Source: Tissierellia bacterium (GTDB lineage: Bacteria > Bacillota > Clostridia > Tissierellales > Tepidimicrobiaceae). Taken from it: a DNA stretch of 64,000 bases. The stretch lies in contig JAAYHX010000006.1 of assembly GCA_012735215.1 (NCBI GenBank), positions 81,656 through 145,655 of the forward strand, read 5' to 3'. The translations under genes and the position numbers were made by a program. Positions 36,659-45,557 of the stretch are shown in pieces. Positions within the stretch are counted from its first letter, which is position 1. Every line of letters begins with the position of its first letter. The notes beneath the pieces were generated by a model. It ran no database searches. It worked only from the letters and a program-made list of their open reading frames with translations, and was not told the origin of the DNA.

Positions 36659-37315
36659 GTGAGGGAGATGAGGAAATTAACAATCATTATCTTAGTTATA
36701 GGCTTGTTTTTAGCTTCCTTTGTATACTATGCAGTAGGTTTTGACAAGGGGCAGGAAATGCAGGAAGGGGAACTGCCACAAAATGAGCAAGTAGATGAGG
36801 GACTGATATATGATTATATTAGATTTACTGGAAGGGTAATGGAAATCAATCAAGAAGAGGACCTATACTCCTTCTTGGTCGAAAGAGAGGATGAAGAGGA
36901 ACCTTATGATAAGATGATATTTACCCTGGAAGAGGATGCCATATTGGTTACCAATATGCTGGATGAGTCTGTTGGTAAGGAGGATATAAAGGTAGGAACT
37001 AAGGTGTCTGTATTCTTTCATAAGGACACCCCTGTGCTGGACAGTTATCCATCTAGAGCTGGCTGTGACGTGGTAGCCATTTTGGAAGAAGGTGGAGTGT
37101 CAAATGTTGAAGTATACGAATTTGATAAGGATCTAGTAAGCACAGATGGTATTCTTATGATTCTCCCTGATGAAAAAACCATTATAGTGGATACTGGGGG
37201 CAACAAGTTAACTGAAGAGGCCATTAAGAACAAGAAGGCTATAGTACTTTATGAAGTTGCTGAATTAAGCCTACCAGCCAAAACTGTTCCCAAAAAGGTA
37301 ATAGTATTTGATTAG
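36659..37315 (+). CDS. Secreted or membrane-anchored protein of unknown function
   Basis: This 218-residue protein has an N-terminal hydrophobic segment (LTIIILVIGLFLASFVYYAVG) that is a signal peptide or anchor, then an acidic extracellular part with many Glu and Asp. It contains two similar units, each with a beta-rich pattern ending in a hydrophobic strand (FTLEEDAILVTN..., MILPDEKTIIVDT), which suggests a small repeated domain. I do not recognise a family. The GTG start at 36659 is 9 bases from AGGAG; the ATG at 36668 would be too close to a GAGGGAG. It is monocistronic between terminators. Confidence 0.65.
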   Translation: MREMRKLTIIILVIGLFLASFVYYAVGFDKGQEMQEGELPQNEQVDEGLIYDYIRFTGRVMEINQEEDLYSFLVEREDEEEPYDKMIFTLEEDAILVTNMLDESVGKEDIKVGTKVSVFFHKDTPVLDSYPSRAGCDVVAILEEGGVSNVEVYEFDKDLVSTDGILMILPDEKTIIVDTGGNKLTEEAIKNKKAIVLYEVAELSLPAKTVPKKVIVFD

Positions 37316-37376
37316 GTAGAGGGACTTGACAAAAGCTAACATTTTTTACACTAAAATACTACAGATTACTTACAAT

Positions 37377-37420
37377 AACTTTCTTTATTGGTGCCAGGCC
37401 ATCAATAAAGAAAGTTTTTT
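37377..37420 (+). terminator. Terminator downstream of the secreted-protein gene
   Basis: AACTTTCTTTATTG (37377-37390) pairs perfectly with CAATAAAGAAAGTT (37403-37416) across GTGCCAGGCCAT, followed by T. A TTGACA lies at 37326-37331, so a very short independent transcript ending here is conceivable. Confidence 0.85.
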
Positions 37421-37607
37421 GTGTTTTAGCCTATACTCCCTTGTGGACTCCACCAGCTTAAATATAGACTTAATTTCCAAAGAATGATAATATTTTCATA
37501 AGGTACAATTTATTTGATAGCACAAGTAGGGATATATTCCATAGAAAATCTTAATACTGATATACAGATTGGGAATATTGAGGATACATAGGAAAGGAGA
37601 TGAAGAT

Positions 37608-38645
37608 ATGGATAGAATAAAAACTATTGAGTTTAAAGATAATATTCTGCATCTAATAGATCAGAGAAAATTGCCCCTCTCCTACCAAATATTTCAGTGT
37701 ACTAGCTATAGGGATGTGGATTTTGCCATTAAGGATATGGTGGTTAGAGGTGCACCAGCCATAGGGGTAGCTGGGGCCTATGGAGTAGTTTTAGCAGCCA
37801 AGGAATTCATAGATTGCGATAGGGATGACTTCCTAATTCATATGGATGAAGCTTTAGAGATATTAAATAGATCAAGGCCTACAGCTGTAAACCTCATGTG
37901 GGCTATAAACAAAATGAGGAGTATAATTGAAGAGAATAAGGATCTGCCACCAGCAGACCTGTATGACAAGCTAAGACAAGAGGCAGATCGTATGCTAAAG
38001 CAGGATATTGATACCAATAGGAAGATGGGCAAGGTTGGCAATGAAATTGTTAATGAAAAAGCAACTATTTTAACCCATTGCAATACAGGAGCTTTAGCTA
38101 CTGCAGGCTTTGGAACAGCCCTAGGGGTTATAAGGGAGGCCTTTTACAGTGGAAAGGACATATTCGTATATGCTGATGAGACCAGGCCAAGACTACAAGG
38201 AGCAAGGCTTACAGCCTGGGAATTGCTAGAGGAAGGTATACCTTGCAAGCTTATTGCTGATAGTGCAGCTGCAACCCTAATAAGGGATAAGAAGATTGAC
38301 CTCATCCTAGTAGGGGCAGACAGGATAGCCTTAAATGGGGATACAGCAAACAAGATAGGCACTTTTATGCTGTCCGTATTGGCTAAGGAATATGAGGTGC
38401 CCTTTTACGTAGTTGCTCCAACAAGCACCATAGACTTTGATATAGAAACAGGAGATGAAATAATCATAGAAGAAAGGGATAACTCCGAAGTTACCCACAT
38501 GGAAGGCATAAGGATTGCACCAGAGGGAATAGATGTATACAACCCTGCCTTTGATGTAACTCCCCATGAGAATATAACTGGCATAATTACTGAGGAGGGG
38601 ATTATTAAATCTCCCTTTAGGGAGAACATATTGAAGCTTAAATAA
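37608..38645 (+). CDS. mtnA: S-methyl-5-thioribose-1-phosphate isomerase (or 5-deoxyribose-1-phosphate isomerase)
   Basis: This aldose-ketose isomerase converts methylthioribose-1-phosphate to methylthioribulose-1-phosphate and, in DHAP-shunt organisms, also acts on 5-deoxyribose-1-phosphate. Family motifs are MVVRGAPAIGVAGAYG, THCNTGALATAGFGTALGVI with the catalytic Cys, and GADRIALNGDTANKIGT with the catalytic Asp. I chose the ATG at 37608 with AAAGGAGATG upstream. It is the first gene of a four-gene operon with mtnP, a gamma-lyase gene and a class II aldolase gene. I saw no SAM riboswitch upstream. Confidence 0.92.
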   Translation: MDRIKTIEFKDNILHLIDQRKLPLSYQIFQCTSYRDVDFAIKDMVVRGAPAIGVAGAYGVVLAAKEFIDCDRDDFLIHMDEALEILNRSRPTAVNLMWAINKMRSIIEENKDLPPADLYDKLRQEADRMLKQDIDTNRKMGKVGNEIVNEKATILTHCNTGALATAGFGTALGVIREAFYSGKDIFVYADETRPRLQGARLTAWELLEEGIPCKLIADSAAATLIRDKKIDLILVGADRIALNGDTANKIGTFMLSVLAKEYEVPFYVVAPTSTIDFDIETGDEIIIEERDNSEVTHMEGIRIAPEGIDVYNPAFDVTPHENITGIITEEGIIKSPFRENILKLK

Positions 38646-38660
38646 GAGGAGGATGAAATC

Positions 38661-39428
38661 ATGGAAAAGGCCATAATTGGAGGAACGGGTGTATATGATG
38701 CTGGCAAGGGAGCCTATTCTAAAGTTATAGAAACAGAATATGGAAAAGTGGAAGTAGATGTACTTAAGCTGAATGGAGAAGAAATAGTCTTCCTAGCTAG
38801 GCACGGAAAAGGTCATTCACTACCACCCCACAGGATAAACTACAGGGCAAATATGATGGCATTAAAAAAGTTGGGAGTAAAATGTATATACGCTACCGCA
38901 GCAGTAGGCTCATGTAATGAATATTATGCTCCAGGGGATATTGTGGTAATTAGGGATTTTATTGATTTTACCAAGAGTAGGCCAGTAACCTTTTTTGAAG
39001 GAGAAGATGGTACTGTAGTCCATGTGGATATGAAGGACCCCTACTGTAGAAATTTAAGGAAGAGATTTTATGAAGCGTCCAGTTCACAACTATTACACAT
39101 TATAGGAGATGCAGTATATGCCTGTACTGAAGGGCCTAGATTTGAAACAGCAGCAGAAATCAAGATGTATAGGATGCTGGGAGCAGACGTGGTAGGGATG
39201 ACTTCTGTTCCTGAAGTGGTGTTAGCAAAAGAGCTGGGCATGTGCTATGCTACTGTAGGCATAATCACCAATTGGTGTACTGGCTTTGAAAAGGATATGG
39301 CTATAGGCAATATGCAGCAAATTCTTGAAGTCAGTAGATATAAGGTTACGGAAGTTTTCCTACAGGTATTCAGGGAAGGGTTAGACCAAGATAACTGCAA
39401 TTGTAATAATTCAATTTTAAAACTTTGA
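38661..39428 (+). CDS. mtnP: 5'-methylthioadenosine/nucleoside phosphorylase
   Basis: This purine nucleoside phosphorylase of the MTAP family cleaves methylthioadenosine, and possibly 5'-deoxyadenosine or deaminated forms, to the base and a sugar-1-phosphate. Motifs seen are IIGGTGVYD, ARHGKGHSLPPHRINYRANM, CTEGPRFETAAEI and VVGMTSVPEVVLAKELG. The GPRFETAAEI and GMTSVPEV pattern is closer to the methylthioinosine/6-oxopurine branch than to classical MTAP, so base preference is uncertain. It starts 15 bases after mtnA with GAGGAGG and feeds MtnA directly. Confidence 0.85.
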   Translation: MEKAIIGGTGVYDAGKGAYSKVIETEYGKVEVDVLKLNGEEIVFLARHGKGHSLPPHRINYRANMMALKKLGVKCIYATAAVGSCNEYYAPGDIVVIRDFIDFTKSRPVTFFEGEDGTVVHVDMKDPYCRNLRKRFYEASSSQLLHIIGDAVYACTEGPRFETAAEIKMYRMLGADVVGMTSVPEVVLAKELGMCYATVGIITNWCTGFEKDMAIGNMQQILEVSRYKVTEVFLQVFREGLDQDNCNCNNSILKL

Positions 39429-39461
39429 TTAGGATATAAGCTAGAAAGGAGTATACATGTA

Positions 39462-40646
39462 ATGAAAGACAAAAACTATAAATTTGAAACCATGGCCATA
39501 CACGGCACAGGTGATAAAAATGCAAATAATGCCCTAAATCCTCCTATATATCAGACTTCAACCTTTGTATTCAATGATATCGATCATGTAGAAAAGGTCA
39601 TGTCCTTTGAAAGCGATGACTATGTTTATACAAGAGGAAACAATCCTACTCTACGCCTATTTGAAAACACTATGGCCCTTTTGGAAGAAGGGGCTGGTGC
39701 CGTTGCCTTTTCATCAGGCATGGCTGCTATAAGCTCTGTGCTCTTTTCCCTATTAAAGCCAGCAGATAAGGTAATAGCCCATAAAACCCTATATGGGTCT
39801 ACTTACAACGTGATTAACAGCTTGCTTCCTAAATATGGCGTAAGTTCAGAGCTTGTGGATTTAAGGGAAATAGGCGAGCTTGTTGATGTAATAGATGAGA
39901 AGACTAAGGTAATATATTTTGAGACCCCTTCCAATCCTGACCTTACAGTATTGGATATAGAGCAGATTTGTGCCCTTGCTAAGAAAAGGAATGTAAAGGT
40001 TGTGGTTGACAACACTTTTGCCACACCATATTTTCAAAAGCCTTTGACCTTAGGTGCAGATGTAGTAGTACATAGTGCTACCAAGTATATATGTGGTCAT
40101 GGGGATGTAATAGGAGGGGTAGCAGTTGCAAAGGATTTAGACTATGTTCACTATCTTAAATTTGACTACATGTGTGAATTTGGCGGGGTTATGAGCCCCT
40201 TCAACGCCTGGCTGCTTCTTAGAGGATTGAAGACCCTGCCCATAAGGATGAGAGAACATGAAAAGAATGCTATAAAGGTAGCTGAATATCTAAATAGTCA
40301 TCCTAAGATCAAGAAGGTAAACTATCCAGGACTTGAGAATTTTGATGGCCATAAGCTGGCTAAAGAACAGATGAGGGGCTTTGGCGCTGTTATAAGCTTT
40401 GAGGTAGACGGAAGCTTGGATGAAGCTAAAAGGGTGGTCAACTCCGTTAGGCTTGCAAAGCTAGCAGTATCCTTAGGGGACTGTGAAACTCTTATAGAGC
40501 TTCCAGCAGCCATGACCCACAGAGGATACCCTAAAGAGGAACTTGAGAGATTTGGATTAACAGAGAGCATGATAAGAATCTCTGTTGGCTTAGAGCATTA
40601 TGAAGATATAATTGAAGATCTGGATAGGGCTTTATCTTCAATCTAA
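39462..40646 (+). CDS. PLP-dependent Cys/Met-metabolism enzyme, probable methionine gamma-lyase
   Basis: This fold-type I PLP enzyme of the cystathionine gamma-synthase/gamma-lyase family has 394 residues. The PLP lysine is in HSATKYICGHGDVIGG, and the phosphate-binding loop is SSGMAAISSVL. The position after the active-site Tyr (HKTLYGST) is Ser, where Pseudomonas methionine gamma-lyase has Cys, so gamma-lyase on methionine, cystathionine or homocysteine, or an O-acetylhomoserine sulfhydrylase, are all possible. Its place between mtnP and the aldolase gene ties it to sulfur or methylthio-carbon metabolism. It is preceded by AGAAAGGAG. Confidence 0.8.
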   Translation: MKDKNYKFETMAIHGTGDKNANNALNPPIYQTSTFVFNDIDHVEKVMSFESDDYVYTRGNNPTLRLFENTMALLEEGAGAVAFSSGMAAISSVLFSLLKPADKVIAHKTLYGSTYNVINSLLPKYGVSSELVDLREIGELVDVIDEKTKVIYFETPSNPDLTVLDIEQICALAKKRNVKVVVDNTFATPYFQKPLTLGADVVVHSATKYICGHGDVIGGVAVAKDLDYVHYLKFDYMCEFGGVMSPFNAWLLLRGLKTLPIRMREHEKNAIKVAEYLNSHPKIKKVNYPGLENFDGHKLAKEQMRGFGAVISFEVDGSLDEAKRVVNSVRLAKLAVSLGDCETLIELPAAMTHRGYPKEELERFGLTESMIRISVGLEHYEDIIEDLDRALSSI

Positions 40647-40687
40647 AGGATATTGAAGAATAGACAGCCATAGAGAGGATGATATAC

Positions 40688-41332
40688 ATGTTGATGGAAA
40701 AAGAGAGAAGGCTTATTGTAGAATTTGGTAGAAGGCTGGTGACTTCTGGCCTTACCAGTGGCACGGGAGGGAACCTGAGCATATATAACAGGGAAGAAAA
40801 ACTAATGGCTATTAGTCCATCTGGAATAGATTACTTTGATATTGAACCAGAAAATGTGGCAGTATTGAATATTGAAGGGGAAATCATAGATGGCAACAAA
40901 AAGCCCTCCAGCGAAGTGGAACTCCACAGGATATTCTATGAAAGAAGAAGGGATATTGATGCCATAATCCATACCCACACAATCTATGCAACTACTTTAG
41001 CATGTTTAAACTGGGCCCTGCCTCCAGTACACTATATGGTAGCTTTAGCAGGAAAGGATGTAAGATGTGCCCCTTACGCCACCTTTGGTACTAAAGAGTT
41101 GGCAGAAAATGCCTTTGAAGCTATGAAGGATAGAAAGGCAGTTCTTTTGGCAAACCATGGTTTACTTACAGGAGGCAGTAGCTTGGAAGAGGCCTTTAAT
41201 ATTACAGAACAGATTGAATACTGTGCTGAGCTATACTACAGGACTAAATCCATAGGTGAACCAGTAATACTTTCCCAAGAAGAGATGGACCTAATGAAGG
41301 AAAAATTCAAAACTTATGGTCAAGGTAAATGA
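40688..41332 (+). CDS. Class II aldolase, probable 5-(methylthio)ribulose/5-deoxyribulose-1-phosphate aldolase
   Basis: This zinc aldolase of the L-fuculose-1-phosphate family has 214 residues. The N-terminal GLTSGTGGNLS binds phosphate; SSEVELH supplies the catalytic Glu; HTHT and ANHGLL supply zinc-binding histidines. By itself it would be called FucA-like, but behind mtnA and mtnP the likely substrate is 5-deoxyribulose-1-phosphate or methylthioribulose-1-phosphate, giving DHAP plus acetaldehyde or methylthioacetaldehyde. I chose the ATG at 40688 because GAGG at 40675-40678 is 9 bases away; the ATG at 40679 is too close. A terminator follows. Confidence 0.82.
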   Translation: MLMEKERRLIVEFGRRLVTSGLTSGTGGNLSIYNREEKLMAISPSGIDYFDIEPENVAVLNIEGEIIDGNKKPSSEVELHRIFYERRRDIDAIIHTHTIYATTLACLNWALPPVHYMVALAGKDVRCAPYATFGTKELAENAFEAMKDRKAVLLANHGLLTGGSSLEEAFNITEQIEYCAELYYRTKSIGEPVILSQEEMDLMKEKFKTYGQGK

Positions 41333-41368
41333 TAAAAGAGGCTGTTTCAAAATAGAAAACCCATAAAG

Positions 41369-41408
41369 AAAAACAGGTCAGAGAGCGCTAGCTCAAAGAC
41401 CTGTTTTT
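41369..41408 (+). terminator. Terminator of the mtnA-aldolase operon
   Basis: AAAAACAGGTC (41369-41379) pairs with GACCTGTTTTT (41398-41408). A nested GAGC/GCTC stem fills the loop. Confidence 0.85.
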
Positions 41409-41547
41409 AGTATAATTTAACTGGCATGAAAAACTATACTAGAGTAATCATAAATCAAAAAAAGCAGCTGATTTTTAGTTTAGATTTGACTAATAATTTT
41501 GATGGGAAGACGAGGTTTTCCTGTTAGTTGTTAACTTTGGTATAAAA

Positions 41548-41596
41548 AAAGAGATGTTTAATAACTAATTTATTAGTTATTATACGGCATCTTTTA
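41548..41596 (+). terminator. Second hairpin upstream of the hut promoter
   Basis: AATAACTAAT (41560-41569) pairs with ATTAGTTATT (41572-41581), with outer AAGAGATG and CATCTTTT weakly complementary and a T run at the end. Confidence 0.5.
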
Positions 41597-41678
41597 TGTT
41601 ATATTAAGATTTATTTTAAACTTTGTTATAAATATGTCATAAAAACATATAATTGGGTATAAATATTCAATGAAATAA

Positions 41679-41707
41679 TTGACATAGGGATTAGTTTAGG
41701 TAATAAT
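41679..41707 (+). promoter_or_regulatory. Probable sigma-A promoter of the hut genes
   Basis: TTGACA at 41679-41684 is followed after 16-17 bases by TAATAAT. The predicted transcript start is about 90 bases before hutU. Confidence 0.6.
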
Positions 41708-41722
41708 AATAGGAAATAGTGT

Positions 41723-41765
41723 TAATATTCGTTATCATGAATGTTCACCTATGCAATATTGCATA
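41723..41765 (+). promoter_or_regulatory. Two dyad-symmetric sites in the hut leader
   Basis: TATGCAATATTGCATA (41750-41765) is a perfect 16-base palindrome about 40 bases before hutU. Just upstream, AATATTC and GAATGTT (41723-41744) form an imperfect inverted repeat. Both lie downstream of the predicted -10, fitting repressor operators; the regulator is unknown. Confidence 0.45.
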
Positions 41766-41804
41766 AAATAAGACTAAAGTCCTAGAAGTGAGGAGGGAAT
41801 TAAC

Positions 41805-43835
41805 ATGATTAGCAACAATGATATTTCAAAAGCAATGACCATTGACCTAGGTCACATATTTGATGAACTACCTCCTATGCCTAAATTTGTAGAAGGTATA
41901 AGGAGAGCACCAAAGAGGGAATTTACACTATCCAAGAAGGAAACAGAAATAGCACTCAAAAATGCTCTCAGGTATATACCAGAAAAGTGGCATGAAGAAC
42001 TAGCGCCTGAATTCTTAGATGAACTTCTTACCTACGGCAGAATATATGGATACAGATTTAGACCAGAAGGAAGAATCTACGGAAAACCAATAGATGAATA
42101 TAAGGGAAAATGCGTTGAAGGAAAAGCTTTTCAAGTAATGATAGATAACAATCTTGACTTTGAAGTAGCCCTCTATCCCTACGAGCTAGTTACCTATGGA
42201 GAAACAGGACAAGTATGCCAAAACTGGATGCAGTATAGGTTGATAAAGAGATACTTGGAAGAATTAACAGATCATCAAACTCTAGTAATAGCCTCAGGGC
42301 ACCCATTGGGATTATTCAGATCCAATCCTAATAGCCCAAGGGTGATAATAACTAATGCTTTGATGGTAGGCATGTTTGACGATCAAAAACATTGGATAAA
42401 GGCTACAGCTATGGGAGTTGCCAACTATGGCCAGATGACTGCAGGAGGTTGGATGTATATTGGGCCTCAGGGCATAGTACATGGAACCTACAACACCATC
42501 CTAAATGCAGGGAGAATAAAACTGGGCATAGAAGATGACTTAAGAGGGCATCTATTTGTTAGCTCCGGCCTAGGCGGCATGAGTGGAGCCCAAGGAAAGG
42601 CCGTAAAGATAGCCAAGGGAGTAGGAATAATAGCAGAAGTGGATTACTCAAGGATACAAACAAGGTTAGACCAAGGCTGGATAGATATAGTTGTAGATGA
42701 CATGGAGGAAACTTTCAGGCTTGCAAAAGAGTACATGAACAAGAAAGAACCAATAGCCATAGCCTATTATGGTAATATAGTTGACTTGCTAGAATATGCA
42801 GTGAAAAACAATGTACACATAGAGCTCTTATCAGACCAAACCTCCTGCCACGTACCCTATGATGGCGGTTACTGTCCACAGGGAATTACCTTTGAAGAGA
42901 GAACTAGGTTACTTGCTACAGATAAGGACAAGTTTGTAGAGCTTGTAAACAAGTCCTTAATTCACCACTTTGAACTCATAAAAGAACTAGTAAACAGGGG
43001 AACTTATTTCTTCGACTATGGAAACAGCTTCATGAAGGCTGTATTTGATGCAGGAGCAAAGGATATAGCTAAAGACGGAGTAGATGAAAGTGAAGGATTT
43101 ATATTCCCATCCTATGTAGAGGACATAATGGGGCCAATGCTATTTGACTATGGATATGGACCCTTCAGATGGGTATGCTTAAGTGGAAAGCATGAGGACT
43201 TAATCAAGACAGATAAGGCAGCTATGGAGTGCATAGATCCAAATAGAAGATTCCAAGACAGAGATAACTGGGTATGGATTAGAGACGCAGAGGAGAACAA
43301 GCTAGTTGTAGGAACTCAAGCTCGAATCCTATATCAGGATGCCCTTGGTAGGATGAATATAGCCCTAAAGTTCAATGAGATGGTAAGGAAGGGAGAAATA
43401 GGTCCAGTGATGATAGGAAGGGACCATCACGATACCGGAGGTACTGATTCACCCTTCAGAGAGACATCTAACATATATGATGGAAGTAATATAATGGCAG
43501 ACATGGCAACCCACTGTTTTGCAGGAAATGCAGCAAGGGGTATGAGCTTGGTAGCTTTACACAATGGGGGAGGAGTAGGTATAGGCAAGGCCATAAATGG
43601 AGGCTTTGGACTAGTACTAGATGGAAGCGAAAGAATAGACAATATAATAAAGCAAGCAATGCCTTGGGATGTAATGGTAGGAGTGGCAAGGAGATCCTGG
43701 GCTAGAAATGAAAACTCAATTGAAACAGTGATTGACTACAACAACAGATTTAAGGATTCAGACCACATTACCCTTCCATACATTGCTGATGATGAGTTGG
43801 TTAAAAAACTAGTGGGAGAAAAATACCATAAATAG
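41805..43835 (+). CDS. hutU: Urocanate hydratase (long form)
   Basis: The NAD-dependent enzyme converts urocanate to imidazolonepropionate, the second step of histidine breakdown. Family features include YETGQVCQNW-like sequence (YGETGQVCQNWMQY), ASGHPLGLF, the NAD-binding SSGLGGMSGAQGKA, DQTSCHVPYDGGYCPQG and GRDHHDTGGTDSPFRET. At 676 residues it is the long clostridial form rather than the 550-residue Bacillus form. The ATG follows GAGGAGGG. It precedes hutH, so gene order is the reverse of reaction order. No imidazolonepropionase or later gene is in the window. Confidence 0.93.
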   Translation: MISNNDISKAMTIDLGHIFDELPPMPKFVEGIRRAPKREFTLSKKETEIALKNALRYIPEKWHEELAPEFLDELLTYGRIYGYRFRPEGRIYGKPIDEYKGKCVEGKAFQVMIDNNLDFEVALYPYELVTYGETGQVCQNWMQYRLIKRYLEELTDHQTLVIASGHPLGLFRSNPNSPRVIITNALMVGMFDDQKHWIKATAMGVANYGQMTAGGWMYIGPQGIVHGTYNTILNAGRIKLGIEDDLRGHLFVSSGLGGMSGAQGKAVKIAKGVGIIAEVDYSRIQTRLDQGWIDIVVDDMEETFRLAKEYMNKKEPIAIAYYGNIVDLLEYAVKNNVHIELLSDQTSCHVPYDGGYCPQGITFEERTRLLATDKDKFVELVNKSLIHHFELIKELVNRGTYFFDYGNSFMKAVFDAGAKDIAKDGVDESEGFIFPSYVEDIMGPMLFDYGYGPFRWVCLSGKHEDLIKTDKAAMECIDPNRRFQDRDNWVWIRDAEENKLVVGTQARILYQDALGRMNIALKFNEMVRKGEIGPVMIGRDHHDTGGTDSPFRETSNIYDGSNIMADMATHCFAGNAARGMSLVALHNGGGVGIGKAINGGFGLVLDGSERIDNIIKQAMPWDVMVGVARRSWARNENSIETVIDYNNRFKDSDHITLPYIADDELVKKLVGEKYHK

Positions 43836-43949
43836 TATGATAATCTGCGGCTATTATGAATTCAAATACTAGTGAATGAATATAATTTAATGACAGTTAA
43901 TCATGTTGATTACTGTACCTGTAAATACAATTGCAAAGGGGGACCTGTT

Positions 43950-45479
43950 TTGAACAAGGTGATCGTTAATGGAGAAACTTTAACTTTGAAGGATATAGTT
44001 CAAGTATGTAGGTATTACAGAGAGGTTGAACTATCTGAAGAAGCAAAAGAGAGTATCTTGAAATCAAGAAAAGTAGTTGATGACTTTGTAGAAAATGAAC
44101 AGGTGGTATATGGAATAACAACAGGTTTTGGGAAGTTCAGTGATGTAACCATATCTAAAGAGGATTCAAAACTATTACAGCATAATCTTATAGTATCCCA
44201 TGCTGTAGGAGCAGGCAAGCCTTTCCCAACAGAAGTAGTTAGAGGTATGATGCTTCTAAGAATAAACAGCCTTGCAAAGGGTTATTCAGGGGTCAGGCTT
44301 GAAACCATAGAGACCATGGTAGATATGTTGAATAAGGGAGTACATCCTGTAGTTCCAGAAAAGGGATCCTTGGGATCCAGTGGAGACTTGGCTCCCCTTT
44401 CTCACATGGTTCTACCAATGATTGGCTTAGGTAAGGCTGAGTATAAGGGAGAGGTAATGGATGGAGCCGAGGCTATGGCTAAGGCAGGAATAAACACTAT
44501 CCAATTAACATCCAAAGAAGGCCTAGCTTTGATAAACGGAACTCAAGCCATGACATCAGTTGGTGCCCTTACTCTATGTGATGCTATAGATCTGATGAAG
44601 GTAGCGGATCTAGCTGCTGCACTAAGCTTTGAAGCTCAAAATGGAGTTGTAAATGCCCTTGATAGCAGGATTCATATGTTGAGACCTCATAAAGGCCAAA
44701 TAGACACAGCCAAGATAATACTAAACCTCCTTGAGGGAAGCAGGATGACTACAAAACAAGGAGAAATCAGAGTACAGGACGCCTACGCTTTAAGATGTGT
44801 TCCACAAGTCCACGGTGCAAGTAAGGATGCTATTAACTATGTGAAAGGAAAACTTGAAATAGAAATAAACTCTGTTACAGATAACCCATTAGTATTTCAT
44901 GATACTAAGGAAGGGGTTTCGGGAGGTAACTTCCATGGTCAGCCTATGGCCCTTAGCTTTGATTTCTTAGGTATAGCCCTAGCAGAGATTGCCAATATTT
45001 CAGAAAGACGTTTGGAAAGACTGGTAAATCCAGCCTTAAGTGGCCTACCTGCCTTCTTGGTTGAAAAGGGAGGATTAAACTCTGGATTTATGATAGTCCA
45101 GTATTCAGCAGCTGCCCTTGTTTCTGAGAACAAGGTCTTGGCTCATCCTGCAAGCGTGGATTCCATTCCATCCTCAGCTAATCAGGAAGACCATGTATCC
45201 ATGGGAACTATTGCAGCTAGGAAGGCTAGGGAGATAATGGAAAATGTAAGAAGAGTATTAGCTATGGAAATCATGTGTGCATGTCAGGCCATAGATCTAA
45301 GAGGTAACAAAGGGCTTGGAACTGGAACAAAGGTTGCTTATGACCTAGTAAGAGAAAAAGTAGAAAGGTTGGTAGATGATAGGCCTCTATATGAAGACAT
45401 AAATGCCTGTGAAGATCTAATAACTAGTGGGAAACTAATCCAAGCAGTGGAAGAGGCAGTTGGAGAAATAAACTTTTAG
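43950..45479 (+). CDS. hutH: Histidine ammonia-lyase
   Basis: The enzyme removes ammonia from histidine to give urocanate. It uses an MIO prosthetic group formed from a tripeptide; here the motif reads GSLGSSGDLAPLSH, so the triad is Ser-Ser-Gly instead of the usual Ala-Ser-Gly. Other conserved parts are YGITTGFGKF, NGTQAMTS, QDAYALRC and FHGQPMALSFDF. I chose the TTG at 43950 because AGGGGGA lies 6 bases upstream and it gives 509 residues, the usual length; the frame extends back to a GTG at 43872, adding 26 unusual residues with three Cys. It is in an operon with hutU. Confidence 0.92.
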   Translation: MNKVIVNGETLTLKDIVQVCRYYREVELSEEAKESILKSRKVVDDFVENEQVVYGITTGFGKFSDVTISKEDSKLLQHNLIVSHAVGAGKPFPTEVVRGMMLLRINSLAKGYSGVRLETIETMVDMLNKGVHPVVPEKGSLGSSGDLAPLSHMVLPMIGLGKAEYKGEVMDGAEAMAKAGINTIQLTSKEGLALINGTQAMTSVGALTLCDAIDLMKVADLAAALSFEAQNGVVNALDSRIHMLRPHKGQIDTAKIILNLLEGSRMTTKQGEIRVQDAYALRCVPQVHGASKDAINYVKGKLEIEINSVTDNPLVFHDTKEGVSGGNFHGQPMALSFDFLGIALAEIANISERRLERLVNPALSGLPAFLVEKGGLNSGFMIVQYSAAALVSENKVLAHPASVDSIPSSANQEDHVSMGTIAARKAREIMENVRRVLAMEIMCACQAIDLRGNKGLGTGTKVAYDLVREKVERLVDDRPLYEDINACEDLITSGKLIQAVEEAVGEINF

Positions 45480-45487
45480 CTAGAAAG

Positions 45488-45530
45488 GATGAGTGCAAAT
45501 ATGAAATCTAATCGTATTTGTACTCATCTT
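45488..45530 (+). terminator. Long hairpin after hutH
   Basis: GATGAGTGCAAATA (45488-45501) pairs with TATTTGTACTCATC (45515-45528) with one G-U pair. The T tail is weak, so it may be an mRNA processing or partial termination site. Confidence 0.5.
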
Positions 45531-45557
45531 ATAAAATAATATAAATAGAAAGGAGGG

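Larger units (their letters stand above)
41333..41678. other. Intergenic stretch between the aldolase gene and the hut promoter
   Basis: No gene is visible. The stretch carries two terminator-like hairpins (41369-41408 and 41548-41596). It begins with AGAGGCTGTTTCAAAATAG, a sequence I associate with ends of some Bacillota insertion sequences, but no transposase fragment is present, so I call no element. Confidence 0.4.

Noticed and set aside
37421..37607. SAM (S-box) riboswitch expected before a methionine-salvage operon
   Set aside because: None of the conserved S-box helices or the GAAACCCGGCAACC-like core is present in the leader.
41337..41360. Insertion-sequence end (AGAGGCTGTTTCAAAATAG)
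   Set aside because: No matching inverted end, target duplication or transposase remnant within the following 450 bases.
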